This document shows, one piece after another, positions 1 to 8,932 of a DNA stretch of 64,000 nt (positions are counted from its first letter, which is position 1; each line of letters starts with the position of its first letter). This stretch comes from Metabacillus sp. KUDC1714 (GTDB lineage Bacteria; Bacillota; Bacilli; Bacillales; Bacillaceae): positions 806,001-870,000 of the forward strand of contig NZ_CP055263.1 of NCBI RefSeq assembly GCF_014217835.1, given 5' to 3'. The notes under the pieces are model-generated. The model had not been told where the DNA came from. It made no database searches and saw nothing but the letters and a program-made list of their open reading frames with translations. Made by a program: the position numbers and the translations under genes.

Positions 1-1298
1 AACCCACTACCTAAATCTTTAAAGAATGTTTCACCATTTTTTTGTAAGATAAAATGACCAATATCATTATGATTATGCGGCTCATCATTGTGACCACCTT
101 TACAAGCAAAAACATAGGGATCATTTCTAGAAATAAACCATTGTGAGTCACTAAGAAAATATGTTTTATCGTGCCAAGGCCTCCCCTCAATTTGTTCATT
201 AAACCAGAGTAAATTTCTGAACGCTGGCGCCCATCGACTACAATGATCTTCAGTATATGGAGCACGGAGTCCTTTTTCAGGGACTTCAATGTCATGAAAA
301 ATCTTTTTTAAATAATGACTAATACCTAAAAATACTGTTGCCTGTTGATTAGAATCAGAAAAATTAACAACTTGATTTTTATGGATAAAGCATTTTTGTT
401 GGAAAAGGGCAATTTGATGTACTTTTTCTGAATCAAACAAATCAATTTCGCCTGCTGTTTTTTTCTTCAATAAATCAGCAAAATAAACATAAAAACCAAA
501 ACCATATTGCCAATATCCATACCCTTCCATGCATGCACCATCATCGTTAAACCCTTTTAAATAATATCCCATGCTACTAAGAACACGTTCTAAAATGACT
601 GAAAGGATTTCTTCATCTTCAATTAAATGTATTGCAGCTGAACCAATCGATCCTGCACAAACAGATGCCCAGTTATGTGTTGAAGTTTCCCAACCAAATT
701 GTGGTTGATTAATAAATGGAAATAATACTCTTCGATAGACTTCCTCTTGGATTCGTTTTTGTATTAAAGGATCAAGAATGTTCTTTGTTAAAGTTAACAT
801 TTCACTTAGTGTAAATGCTGTTTCAGCAGCAAATAAATCGATTGAATAACTAGACTGTTGTATCGATTGAATCGAAACATCCATATCAGTTGCCATTTCA
901 GGACTATTCTTTAAATGAGCAGGTAAACACCATGTATATTCATTACATATTGACCAAATCGTATTTTCTAACTGTTCTAAGTAATTTGGATGATTTGGTT
1001 CAAGCAAAGCCATAAGGGCAAATGTATTTAACCGTCTTCTTTTTGCAAAATAAACCTTTTCGTACTCAAGACGGGAACCTATTTCTCTAAAAATAGTAAA
1101 GTTTGAAAATGTTAATTCTTTATCAGGTTCAAAGAGTAGTCTTTCCGCCTCAGCCCTAATCTCTTCAAGTAAGGGCTGATATGAAGTTTTATCCTTAATT
1201 GAATGAAACCAAATGTCCTGCTCCTTTTGGTTTGAAAATAAAAGAGAAACATTCTTTCCATAAATTAATTTTTTTATTTGGTCAGACTTTATATACAA
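1..1298 (-). CDS. Heparinase II/III-like polysaccharide lyase family protein, 3' end outside window
   Basis: The reading frame is open from a TTG at 1298 to the window edge, about 432 residues. GAGGTGG lies 8 bases before the TTG, which fixes the start. The N-terminal 330 residues are helix-rich, fitting the (alpha/alpha) toroid of this family, with the motif GWETSTHNWASVCAGS near residue 200. The last visible part has GGHNDEPHNHNDIGHF, the His/Asn-rich signature of the heparinase II/III beta domain. Family members cleave uronate-containing glycans by beta-elimination, and some act on oligosaccharides. No signal peptide is visible, so an intracellular oligosaccharide lyase is likely. It is transcribed away from the secreted GH43-type gene from a matched promoter. 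Fold and family are clear; the substrate is unknown. Confidence 0.85.
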   Translation of the reverse strand, partial: MYIKSDQIKKLIYGKNVSLLFSNQKEQDIWFHSIKDKTSYQPLLEEIRAEAERLLFEPDKELTFSNFTIFREIGSRLEYEKVYFAKRRRLNTFALMALLEPNHPNYLEQLENTIWSICNEYTWCLPAHLKNSPEMATDMDVSIQSIQQSSYSIDLFAAETAFTLSEMLTLTKNILDPLIQKRIQEEVYRRVLFPFINQPQFGWETSTHNWASVCAGSIGSAAIHLIEDEEILSVILERVLSSMGYYLKGFNDDGACMEGYGYWQYGFGFYVYFADLLKKKTAGEIDLFDSEKVHQIALFQQKCFIHKNQVVNFSDSNQQATVFLGISHYLKKIFHDIEVPEKGLRAPYTEDHCSRWAPAFRNLLWFNEQIEGRPWHDKTYFLSDSQWFISRNDPYVFACKGGHNDEPHNHNDIGHFILQKNGETFFKDLGSG

Positions 1299-1346
1299 GT
1301 TCAAATCCACCTCATTCGTATTCAAAAGTATAGTTAATTTCACTAG

Positions 1347-1408
1347 AAAAAAAGTCGAAGAAATGAAGGACGTTTCAAAGGTGAAACTACTCCTTACATT
1401 CTTTCGAC
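1347..1408 (-). terminator. Intrinsic terminator (possible attenuator) in the leader of the heparinase-like gene
   Basis: On the minus strand GTCGAAAGAATG...CATTTCTTCGAC forms a long imperfect stem with an inner GTTTCA/TGAAAC stem, followed directly by seven T residues. It lies between the promoter at 1537-1565 and the TTG start at 1298, with no gene in between, so transcription must pass it. This is the arrangement of a leader attenuator. The hairpin and T-run are seen directly; regulation is inferred. Confidence 0.6.
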
Positions 1409-1517
1409 GATTCTCGTATGATGAAATGTGTATCTATTAACTTGCCTTTTTTATTCGTTTTTCCCCATTATATTATCAATGGTCTTAATTCTAATTCAAT
1501 TTCACGGTCCCCTCTTT

Positions 1518-1531
1518 TGAAACCGGTTGCA
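1518..1531. promoter_or_regulatory. cre-like operator, copy 1 (TGAAACCGGTTGCA)
   Basis: The 14-mer matches the CcpA cre consensus TGWAANCGNTWNCA at every position and has an AACCGGTT palindromic core, typical of LacI/GalR-family sites. It begins about 5 bp downstream of the minus-strand -10 box, where a bound repressor would block the heparinase-like gene. An identical 14-mer lies 140 bp away. CcpA or a dedicated LacI-type regulator could be the ligand. Confidence 0.7.
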
Positions 1532-1536
1532 ATTAA

Positions 1537-1565
1537 ACTATAAACCTTCTAGAAATTCTTGTCAA
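1537..1565 (-). promoter_or_regulatory. Sigma-A promoter of the heparinase-like gene
   Basis: On the minus strand there is a perfect TTGACA (1565-1560), a 17-base spacer and TATAGT (1542-1537). The predicted leader is about 230 nt and contains the hairpin at 1347-1408. Confidence 0.75.
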
Positions 1566-1629
1566 ATGATCTTCTCAGCATTGAGATTTTTAAAGCCTCA
1601 TACTTAATAATGCAGTTTCATTTTACATA

Positions 1630-1658
1630 TTGACAAAACGACTAAAAAAAAGTATATT
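1630..1658 (+). promoter_or_regulatory. Sigma-A promoter of the GH43-type gene
   Basis: A perfect TTGACA (1630-1635), a 17-base spacer and TATATT (1653-1658) are followed by the second operator, which shares the last -10 base. The leader to the start codon is about 200 nt and shows no terminator. Confidence 0.8.
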
Positions 1659-1671
1659 GAAACCGGTTGCA
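1658..1671. promoter_or_regulatory. cre-like operator, copy 2 (TGAAACCGGTTGCA)
   Basis: This is identical to the 14-mer at 1518-1531 and lies immediately downstream of the plus-strand -10 box. Each arm of the divergent promoter pair thus carries the same operator in the same relative place, predicting joint repression of both genes. Confidence 0.7.
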
Positions 1672-1871
1672 GTTATTTGAAAATTCTAAAATAACCAACC
1701 TCCCCCTCTTTTGAAAAATAGTATCACTAAAGTAATAACTTCTCACCTCAAGAATGACACACCAAACATCTGCTTCTTGTTGAATCTATTTACATAAATC
1801 TTCCTTCTCACTACAAGAAGCATAGTAAATTTCAAATCTATCAATATCAAAAACAATAAGGAGGTATGCAC

Positions 1872-4800
1872 TTGTCTAAGGTAGTAAAAGTTATTTCACT
1901 ATTACTGACAGTATTAATTCTCGTATCGTCTACTTATTCAATCACACCAGCATTTGCAGCAAGCGCAAAAGGGAATACAACAGGATTTTCTGATCAAGAA
2001 CTTAAGGATAATAATTATATCCTCTACTTTGTGAATGCAGGTGATCCAACTCCTGCTACTGCTGAAGGAACCGATAAAATAGGTCTCTATGCCAGCAAAA
2101 CGGAGCAGATGTATGACGCTGACCCTGTTACAGGAAAAAAATGGGGACTGGTTACCACGACAAGCAATACAACTGTCAATAATCCAGCCGACAAAAATGG
2201 ATCTTTAAGATATTATAACGGCCCTCAAATACGTGAAAAGGCATTAAAATACAAGTTTGAATTACCTGATGGTGAGTATGACCTTACTTTAGGTTTCAAG
2301 AATCCGTGGAGTGGTCGAAGTATTAATATTATTGGCGAGGGACAAAATCTATCAAATGGAGATTATGATATTGGAAGCTATTCCGCTGAAAAAGAGGTTA
2401 CCTATCAACAGGTTTCAGTAACGGACGGAGAATTGGATGTTAACATTCAAGGACCAGCAACAGCTAGTTTAACAAACTATAATGACCCTTTAGTTAATTA
2501 CATCATTGTCCGAAAGTATATAGTCATACCACTCTCTGATTTAGAGGGCGAAATTAATACCGCAAAAATTGAAGCTGAGAAGACAGATACTTATACTAAG
2601 GTTAGCTTAGATGCACTTAATACCACGATCGAACAAGCTGAGGCATTGGTTAAAGAAATCAATGACAATAACTTGGATATAAACAAAAAAGAAATACAGA
2701 CGGAAATTCGTGCAGCAATAAAGAACTTGGAAACAGCAATAACAGGACTCGCACTAAACATTCCAAATGAATCCTTTAAACCAGGGCAAGTATGGAGAGA
2801 TACGAACGGTGCCGACATCCAAGCCCATGGCGGTGGGATCATGTACGATGAAGAAACTCAAAAATACTACTGGTATGGTGAAGATAAAACAAACGGTTAT
2901 CTTCCAGCAAGAGGTGTTAGAGTTTATTCCTCTACAGATCTTTATAATTGGCAGGATGAGGGTCTTGCATTAACCGCAATTGAATCAATGGCACAATTTG
3001 AAACAGATCCATTGATTTCGAAACTTTATGAAGGAAGAACAGATAAAGCAGATATCTTAAATGATATTGGCACAGACCGAGTCATTGAAAGGCCTAAAGT
3101 CATTTATAACGAAAAAACGAAGAAATATGTCATGTGGATGCACACAGATGGTCCTTCAGAAACATCAACTGCAATGTATGCAAAAGCTGAAGCTGGTTAT
3201 GCATTAAGTGACTCACCAACAGGTCCTTTCATCTACCAAGAAAGCAACCGAATGGATCGTGCCCCTGAAGATGCAGAATATAATGGCCAGCCTAATCAAC
3301 CCGGAATGGCGCGTGATATGAACCTATTCAAGGATGATGATGGTACAGCTTACCTAATCTATTCTAGTGAAGAAAACATGACGATCTATATTTCAAAACT
3401 AAATGAAAGTTATACAGATGTAGTTGGTTGGCATAGAGATGGAAATGTTGAACGTGATTCGACTTATAAAGCAGTATATGGTGAGGATTACGTAAGGGTA
3501 TTTCCTGGCGCACAACGTGAGGCACCTGCAATGTTCAAATATAATGGTAAGTATTATATGATCACATCAGGCGCAACAGGATGGTCACCTAACCCAGCAA
3601 GATATACAGTTGCCGATGAAATCTTTGAAGAATGGAAGCCATTACGTGATCCAGCTGTTGGGGAGAAATCATCCACAACATTTGATTCACAAAGCACGAA
3701 TGTCATCCCTGTCGACCCAGAAAAGGGGAAATTTATTTTTATGGGTGACAGATGGAATTCAAGCAATTTAAAGGATTCTCGTTATGTATGGCTTCCTATT
3801 GAGTTTGGTCAAGATGATGAAATTATTTTACAATGGTATGACGAGTGGAAGGTGGATATTTTAGACAGAATGGGAAAAGTAACAATCAACACTGAATTAC
3901 CCGAAAAGGTAGCTGTAGACCAAGTGCCTAAACTACCGAATGTTATTCAGGTTACAAATTCAGAAGGAAATCAATTGGAAACGCCGGTATCATGGGGAAT
4001 CAATGCTGAAGATTTTTCAAAACCTGGCACTGTTGTAGTTGAAGGTACACTTTCTGAATTAGCCAATAAGGTTATTAGGACAAAAATACTTGTCATTCCT
4101 GATCATGTAAGATATTTTGTCCATGCTGGTGGTGCTGAAACCAGTGATTATAAGATATGGTCTTCTTATATGCAAGAAACACTTCTCAACAAAGAGATCA
4201 TCGATCAAAAGTATAACCCAGAGAATGGGCAATCATGGGGATTTGTAGGAGATCGTACGAAACCAGCCGGCAGTGAAGGTGGAGATCTATTTTCTGCACT
4301 AAGATACCTACTAAGCGGCTCTGGAGATGACCTTTCTTATAAATTTGATTTAGAAAATGGAAAATACACAGTTTATACAGGGCTTTATGACCCTTGGTAT
4401 ACTTCCACGAGAGGAAGTAGAAAAGCGGATATTTTACTGAATGGTGAAACCAAAACAAAAGGATACGTCTTTACAGATTCATATGACGTCCTTGGCTACA
4501 AAAATGTAAACATTACGGATGGAAAGCTTGACCTTACTGTTCGTAGAGTACAAGGTTCTCCTGATCCTCAAATCAGTTGGATCATGATTGTTGAGGAGGA
4601 TACAACAGCACCTACTGGAGATTTTACAATTAACTCTGGAGCAGAATTCACAAATGACCAAAATGTTACTCTATCCTTTAATGCTGAAGATGATTTAAGC
4701 GGAGTGAATCAATCTCGCTTTTCCACTGACTCAGAGAATTGGACTGAATGGGATCAATTTGCTTCATCGAAAGATATTGTTTTACCTTCTGGTGATGGTG

Positions 4801-5342
4801 AGAAAACTGTATTTGTTCAATTTAAAGACAAAGCTGGAAACATAAGCACTGCCTATCAAAAACAAATTATATTAGATACAACAGCCCCGGTGATTGAGTT
4901 CTCAGGGAATAAGGAAACTTATGAAGTAGATTCAAAGGTCGCCATCTCCTGTCTTGCTGTTGATAAATTATCAGGAATCGCTACTGCGAAATGCCCAAGC
5001 ATTGAAGGTTCGGCATATACTTTCACCATTGGTGAAAATAAAATTTCAGCTACAGCAACTGACAAAGCTGGAAACACGGTAGAAGTTGAAACGACTTTTA
5101 CTGTTACTGTTGACTTTGACAGTTTAAGCAATTTAACAGAAAGTTTTGTAAATCAAAAGGACATCGCTCATTCTCTTAAAACAAAACTTTTATCTGCTAA
5201 AGATGCAGCTGAGCGAGGCAATACAGAAGCAATGGAAGGCAAAATCAAAGCTTACATTAACCAGGTATCTGCTCAAAGTGAAAAATCAATTTCAAATGAA
5301 AATGCTGATTTATTGATTTCTTTAGTAGATAAACTTAAATAA
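1872..5342 (+). CDS. Secreted multidomain GH43-type glycosidase (exo-beta-1,3-galactanase-like) with carbohydrate-binding modules
   Basis: A signal peptide (about 1-32, ending near AFA-ASA) is followed by a malectin/CBM-like domain (about 49-216), a helical FIVAR-like linker (224-295), the catalytic domain (about 303-660), a Big_4-type Ig domain (668-740), a second copy of the CBM-like domain (747-908), two Ig-like domains each opening with DTTAP (911-1080) and a C-terminal helical tail. The catalytic part has WRDTNG-IQAHGGGI, IERPKV, ARDMNLF, REAPAMF, FDSQSTNV and FMGDRW, the motif set of GH43 subfamily 24/34-type enzymes, several of which are exo-beta-1,3-galactanases; the Gln in SQST fits their unusual Gln base. 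An ATG at 1866 abuts the AAGGAGGT site (1858-1865), so TTG 1872 is the better start. No sortase motif or SLH domain was seen. Subfamily and substrate are inferred. Confidence 0.8.
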   Translation: MSKVVKVISLLLTVLILVSSTYSITPAFAASAKGNTTGFSDQELKDNNYILYFVNAGDPTPATAEGTDKIGLYASKTEQMYDADPVTGKKWGLVTTTSNTTVNNPADKNGSLRYYNGPQIREKALKYKFELPDGEYDLTLGFKNPWSGRSINIIGEGQNLSNGDYDIGSYSAEKEVTYQQVSVTDGELDVNIQGPATASLTNYNDPLVNYIIVRKYIVIPLSDLEGEINTAKIEAEKTDTYTKVSLDALNTTIEQAEALVKEINDNNLDINKKEIQTEIRAAIKNLETAITGLALNIPNESFKPGQVWRDTNGADIQAHGGGIMYDEETQKYYWYGEDKTNGYLPARGVRVYSSTDLYNWQDEGLALTAIESMAQFETDPLISKLYEGRTDKADILNDIGTDRVIERPKVIYNEKTKKYVMWMHTDGPSETSTAMYAKAEAGYALSDSPTGPFIYQESNRMDRAPEDAEYNGQPNQPGMARDMNLFKDDDGTAYLIYSSEENMTIYISKLNESYTDVVGWHRDGNVERDSTYKAVYGEDYVRVFPGAQREAPAMFKYNGKYYMITSGATGWSPNPARYTVADEIFEEWKPLRDPAVGEKSSTTFDSQSTNVIPVDPEKGKFIFMGDRWNSSNLKDSRYVWLPIEFGQDDEIILQWYDEWKVDILDRMGKVTINTELPEKVAVDQVPKLPNVIQVTNSEGNQLETPVSWGINAEDFSKPGTVVVEGTLSELANKVIRTKILVIPDHVRYFVHAGGAETSDYKIWSSYMQETLLNKEIIDQKYNPENGQSWGFVGDRTKPAGSEGGDLFSALRYLLSGSGDDLSYKFDLENGKYTVYTGLYDPWYTSTRGSRKADILLNGETKTKGYVFTDSYDVLGYKNVNITDGKLDLTVRRVQGSPDPQISWIMIVEEDTTAPTGDFTINSGAEFTNDQNVTLSFNAEDDLSGVNQSRFSTDSENWTEWDQFASSKDIVLPSGDGEKTVFVQFKDKAGNISTAYQKQIILDTTAPVIEFSGNKETYEVDSKVAISCLAVDKLSGIATAKCPSIEGSAYTFTIGENKISATATDKAGNTVEVETTFTVTVDFDSLSNLTESFVNQKDIAHSLKTKLLSAKDAAERGNTEAMEGKIKAYINQVSAQSEKSISNENADLLISLVDKLK

Positions 5343-5360
5343 TTCTATTTAGAGTAATTG

Positions 5361-5391
5361 AGAGGGGCTTTAGAGCCGAAACCCCTTTCAC
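5361..5391 (+). terminator. Terminator of the GH43-type gene
   Basis: AGGGGcTTT / AAACCCCT forms a stem with a seven-base loop 20 bases after the stop, followed by a short T-run. Confidence 0.55.
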
Positions 5392-5414
5392 ATTTTCTAA
5401 AAAAATATGAACCA

Positions 5415-5498
5415 TAAAAAAAGCCATCAAGGTGCTGTAATTCTACTTTTAATCTATGTTTTCGATTAAAAGAGAAGTTATGGCACTGATGGCTTTTT
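5415..5498. terminator. Long bidirectional hairpin terminator between convergent genes
   Basis: An 84-nt imperfect palindrome has outer arms AAAAAGCCATCA / TGATGGCTTTTT and inner arms CTTTTAATC / GATTAAAAG. Its A-rich and T-rich ends suit termination from both sides, ending the GH43-type gene and the ABC permease operon. Confidence 0.75.
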
Positions 5499-5564
5499 CT
5501 GTATTAGCTTTAAAATATGAATTCCCATTAATTTAGGAGAACGATTCCACACTACAGGTTTCTC

Positions 5565-6413
5565 TTATCCCTTAACAGCTCCACTCGTCATCCCCTTCAT
5601 AACAAGTTTATTTAAAAATAGATACAATAACAGGGTAGGAACAACTGCTAATGAAATTGACGCAAAGATTGGTCCCCATTGCTTTTGTCCATATTCTCCT
5701 GTAAAGGAATTTAAACCTGTTTGAATGGTTCTGAGTTCTGTGTCACTTATAAACGTCATGGCAAAGATTAAATCGTTCCAAACAAAGAAAAACTGAACTA
5801 ATGCAACAGTTACAATTGCATTTGAGACGATAGGTATTGCTATCTTAAAAAAGATTTGATAAATGCTAGCACCATCCATAACTGCCGACTCAATGACCTC
5901 ATTTGGAAGTGCTTTAAAGTAACTAGAGAACATTAAAATTGTTAATGGCAGACCAAATGTTGTATACACAAGAATAAGTGACCATAAACTATTTAGTAAT
6001 CCTGTCTTAAAAAAGATTGTAAACAATGGAAGGAGCACAATTTGTACTGGAACCATTATCCCTGCTGTAAACAGTAGCATCACACCTTTACTCCATTTCC
6101 AGCGCATTTTTTCGATGGCAAATGCAGCACCTGCTCCCAAGAAAATTATTAAAAACAACGCTGGGAAAGTGGCGATAATACTATTTTTAAAATACATACC
6201 CATATTCCCTATGTTCCATGCATCCAGATAGTTTTGTAAATGAAAGCCTTCTGGCAATGCATACATTGGATTTGCACTGAATTCATCTGGTCCTTTTATT
6301 GAAGATAACAGCAACCATATAATAGGATAAACTTCCACTAATAGTAAGACGAATATGGCAAGTTTACCTAGTAACATACCGATACTATTTGTTTTTCCAG
6401 ATAACTGATTCAC
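5565..6413 (-). CDS. ABC sugar transporter permease (MalG/COG0395 type)
   Basis: This 282-residue protein has about six hydrophobic segments and the EAA cytoplasmic loop at roughly 174-195 (ESAVMDGASIYQIFFKIAIP), which docks with the ATPase. It ends in GMTSGAVKG, the usual tail of the MalG/AraQ class. It is the last gene of a binding protein-permease-permease operon, 18 bases after the first permease. No ATPase gene is nearby; such operons in Bacillus commonly use a shared MsmX-type ATPase. The cargo is probably an oligosaccharide released by the neighbouring enzymes. Confidence 0.9.
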   Translation of the reverse strand: MNQLSGKTNSIGMLLGKLAIFVLLLVEVYPIIWLLLSSIKGPDEFSANPMYALPEGFHLQNYLDAWNIGNMGMYFKNSIIATFPALFLIIFLGAGAAFAIEKMRWKWSKGVMLLFTAGIMVPVQIVLLPLFTIFFKTGLLNSLWSLILVYTTFGLPLTILMFSSYFKALPNEVIESAVMDGASIYQIFFKIAIPIVSNAIVTVALVQFFFVWNDLIFAMTFISDTELRTIQTGLNSFTGEYGQKQWGPIFASISLAVVPTLLLYLFLNKLVMKGMTSGAVKG

Positions 6414-6431
6414 TTTATTCCCCTCCTCGTG

Positions 6432-7316
6432 TTAAGCCGCATCATTTTTTGCAAATTTGAAAACTATTAAAGTTATAAGAAGAGATAATAGCAATAGAAA
6501 TACCGCTATAGTACTTCCATATCCATATTGGTTATACGTAAATGCATTGTTATACATATAAATAGATAATGTAGTGGTACTATTTCCTGGTCCACCATTT
6601 GTTAACGCAACTGCTGATTCAAAGACTTTAATTGTTCCATTTAGACTAAATACAATTGCCGAAATTAAGACTGGCTTTAATAAAGGTAAGACAATAAATT
6701 GTGTCAATTTCCAGCCCTTTGCACCATCTAATTTTGCAGCTTCAAGAACGTCTTCTGGAATATCAACTAACCCGGTAAAAAGAATAACAGCGTAAAAACC
6801 TAATGACTTCCAAATATCCATTGTAACAAGTACCCAAAATGCCGTATCTCCTTGACCAAGCCAAGGCTGAACTAACGTTTCCAAGTTTAAAAAAGTAAGT
6901 AAACTGTTTACTAATCCCATCTGAGGAGCAATTTCGAAGAGTTTTGCGAACAATTGAGATACCGCTACAGCAGGAAGAACTACCGGAAAGAAAATGAGTG
7001 TTCGAATTAAAGTAGAGTAACGCTTAATATAAAATACAAATAATAGTGCAAGACATAAACCTAATATAACCTGTCCAGCAGAAACAAAGACCATATATTT
7101 AAGTGAAAGCCACAAACTTGAAAGGAAATCACTGTCTTTAAATAAATTTAAGTAATTGTCTAACCCAACAAATTCGAAACCACTAATTGGTGATCCTTCA
7201 TAGAATGTATATATTGTAGACCACACTGTAGGGATTAGGAGAATAACAGTGTATATTAATAATGCTGGTCCAACTAATAAGAGAATTGCCTTGCGATCTC
7301 TTAAAATTTTATCCAT
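6432..7316 (-). CDS. ABC sugar transporter permease (MalF/COG1175 type)
   Basis: This 294-residue membrane protein has six predicted hydrophobic helices and the EAA loop at about 185-211 (LEAAKLDGAKGWKLTQFIVLP). The motif ALTNGGPGNSTTTLS near the C terminus is typical of LacF/UgpA/MalF-class permeases. It lies between the lipoprotein gene (63-base gap) and the second permease (18-base gap), so the three are co-transcribed. It would form the heterodimeric channel with its neighbour. Confidence 0.9.
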   Translation of the reverse strand: MDKILRDRKAILLLVGPALLIYTVILLIPTVWSTIYTFYEGSPISGFEFVGLDNYLNLFKDSDFLSSLWLSLKYMVFVSAGQVILGLCLALLFVFYIKRYSTLIRTLIFFPVVLPAVAVSQLFAKLFEIAPQMGLVNSLLTFLNLETLVQPWLGQGDTAFWVLVTMDIWKSLGFYAVILFTGLVDIPEDVLEAAKLDGAKGWKLTQFIVLPLLKPVLISAIVFSLNGTIKVFESAVALTNGGPGNSTTTLSIYMYNNAFTYNQYGYGSTIAVFLLLLSLLITLIVFKFAKNDAA

Positions 7317-7379
7317 ACTCTTTCACTCCTAACTAGCTTTAAGGTAACAGGAAGGTTCGAAATCGAACCTTCCTAGTTC

Positions 7380-8678
7380 TTATTTTGACGCATTTTTTAA
7401 TGATTCTTCTAATTTAGACATGTATTCTTCTGGAGTAGTTCCCTCATTAAGTAGGTTTTGAGCTCCATCTTCAGATACTGTTTTTGTTTTTGGATCAAAA
7501 TATCCTTCGAACCAAAGTGCACCATTTTCAATTTCATTTACTTTTTCTAATGTCGTTTTTGTTAATTCACTAACATTTTCAGGCATATTCTCAACTTTGA
7601 AGCCGGAGATTAATCCACGTTCTGCTATTGCTTTATCACCGTAGTTTGAGAATACATGCTTCATCCATTCTCCAACTTCCTCGTTATATTTATCTTTCGA
7701 GAATGAAAGTGTTAGTCCCGCATTCATGGAATATTCATCTAATGTACCTTTACCACCTTCAACAAGTGGAATATTGAAAAACCCTACATTATCAACACCA
7801 ATTTTATTTAAATTCTCATCATTAAATTCGTTAAGTGCCCAGCTTCCCATATAGTACATTGCTGCATTTCCTTGAAGGAATGTATTACTTGCTGTGTCAT
7901 AATCAATCGTATTAACACCTTCACCGAAATATCCTTTAGCATTCATATCTTGTACAAGTGTAGCAGCTTCGATAAATCCTTCATCCGTAATACTTAGTTC
8001 ACCTTTGCTAACTCGTTCCATAACATCCGCACCGTATAGACGCATAACATAACCATTAATCAAACGAGTAATTGGCCATTTTTCTTTACCAGCAACTGCA
8101 AATGGTTGAATTCCTTTTTCCATAAATACTTCACTAGCAGCGAGCATTTCATCCCATGTAGTCGGAACTTCTAAGTTGTTTTCTTCGAACAGTTTTTTGT
8201 TATACCAAAAGCCTTCTATATTTAATTCAACAGGTAACGTATAGAGACCACGGTCACCACTTAATGTTTTTAATAAATTAACTGCACCTGGATTTAATTT
8301 GTCATAAATGCCTAGATCGGTAAATGTTTTTTCTAGGTCAAGTAATTGATCATTATCAATTAGGTCTCCTAACTGATTAGATTCAAACTTGAATAATTCT
8401 GGTAAATCATTACTAGCAGTTAACAACTGAATCTTTTGCATTAAATTCGCTTGCAGGACAGTCTCAATTTCGATATTTGTTTTTCCATATTCTTCAGTAA
8501 GGCCCATAACAACGCTTGCATCCGACTCATCAGCAGTGTCTTCTGAGATAAATTTGAGTGTCTGAGTTCCCTCTTCTCCATCACCAGAAGAACTAGAATC
8601 ATTATTTTGACTACTACAACCAACTATTGAAAAAAGTAATACAATAGATAATAAGATTGATAAAGCACTTTTCTTCAT
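7380..8678 (-). CDS. ABC transporter solute-binding lipoprotein (family 1 sugar-binding)
   Basis: The 432-residue precursor has a lipoprotein signal ending SIVGC at Cys21, followed by a Ser/Asp/Glu-rich linker and a family 1 extracellular solute-binding fold. Visible marks are FWYNKKLFEENNLEVPTTWDEM at about 156-177 and the later NAAMYYMGSWALNEF segment. It is the first gene of the importer operon and has a near-perfect cre about 85 bases upstream. The YesM/YesN-like pair follows upstream on the same strand, an arrangement typical of inducible oligosaccharide importers. The ligand cannot be read from sequence. Confidence 0.9.
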   Translation of the reverse strand: MKKSALSILLSIVLLFSIVGCSSQNNDSSSSGDGEEGTQTLKFISEDTADESDASVVMGLTEEYGKTNIEIETVLQANLMQKIQLLTASNDLPELFKFESNQLGDLIDNDQLLDLEKTFTDLGIYDKLNPGAVNLLKTLSGDRGLYTLPVELNIEGFWYNKKLFEENNLEVPTTWDEMLAASEVFMEKGIQPFAVAGKEKWPITRLINGYVMRLYGADVMERVSKGELSITDEGFIEAATLVQDMNAKGYFGEGVNTIDYDTASNTFLQGNAAMYYMGSWALNEFNDENLNKIGVDNVGFFNIPLVEGGKGTLDEYSMNAGLTLSFSKDKYNEEVGEWMKHVFSNYGDKAIAERGLISGFKVENMPENVSELTKTTLEKVNEIENGALWFEGYFDPKTKTVSEDGAQNLLNEGTTPEEYMSKLEESLKNASK

Positions 8679-8762
8679 AATATTCGCCCCTTTAATTATG
8701 TTATTTTTCTTTTAGAACTTCTCTAAGCCCTTACCTAAATTCTATCTATTCTAAAGCTAAAA

Positions 8763-8776
8763 TGTAAGCGCTTGAT
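8763..8776. promoter_or_regulatory. Candidate CcpA cre site upstream of the ABC importer
   Basis: TGTAAGCGCTTGAT matches the cre consensus at 13 of 14 positions and lies 85 bases before the binding-protein start. Catabolite repression of the importer is the expected effect. Confidence 0.55.
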
Positions 8777-8874
8777 TTTTCAGGTAATGTCCGTATTTCT
8801 CAGATAATTCTTGAAAACTCGCTAATTAATACTGACATTTAGATCAGAGTATTTTTACAACTCTTTTGCGATAT

Positions 8875-8910
8875 ATGAAAAAAAATGAAATTCCCGTAAC
8901 GGAATTTCAT
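8875..8910 (-). terminator. Terminator after the YesN-like gene
   Basis: On the minus strand ATGAAATTCC / GGAATTTCAT forms a perfect 10-bp stem with a six-base loop, followed by a run of eight T residues. It separates the two-component operon from the importer operon. Confidence 0.85.
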
Positions 8911-8932
8911 CAATAAATTAATAGTTAAAACT

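Noticed and set aside
11..295. Minus-strand frame of 94 residues at the window start
   Set aside because: Out-of-frame shadow of the heparinase-like gene, whose correct frame carries the family signature.
1500..1531. GAGGGGACCGTG on the minus strand, resembling a T-box motif
   Set aside because: It lies within about 25 bases of the predicted transcript start, lacks the upstream specifier stem and one base of the T-box core, and the downstream gene is not amino-acid related.
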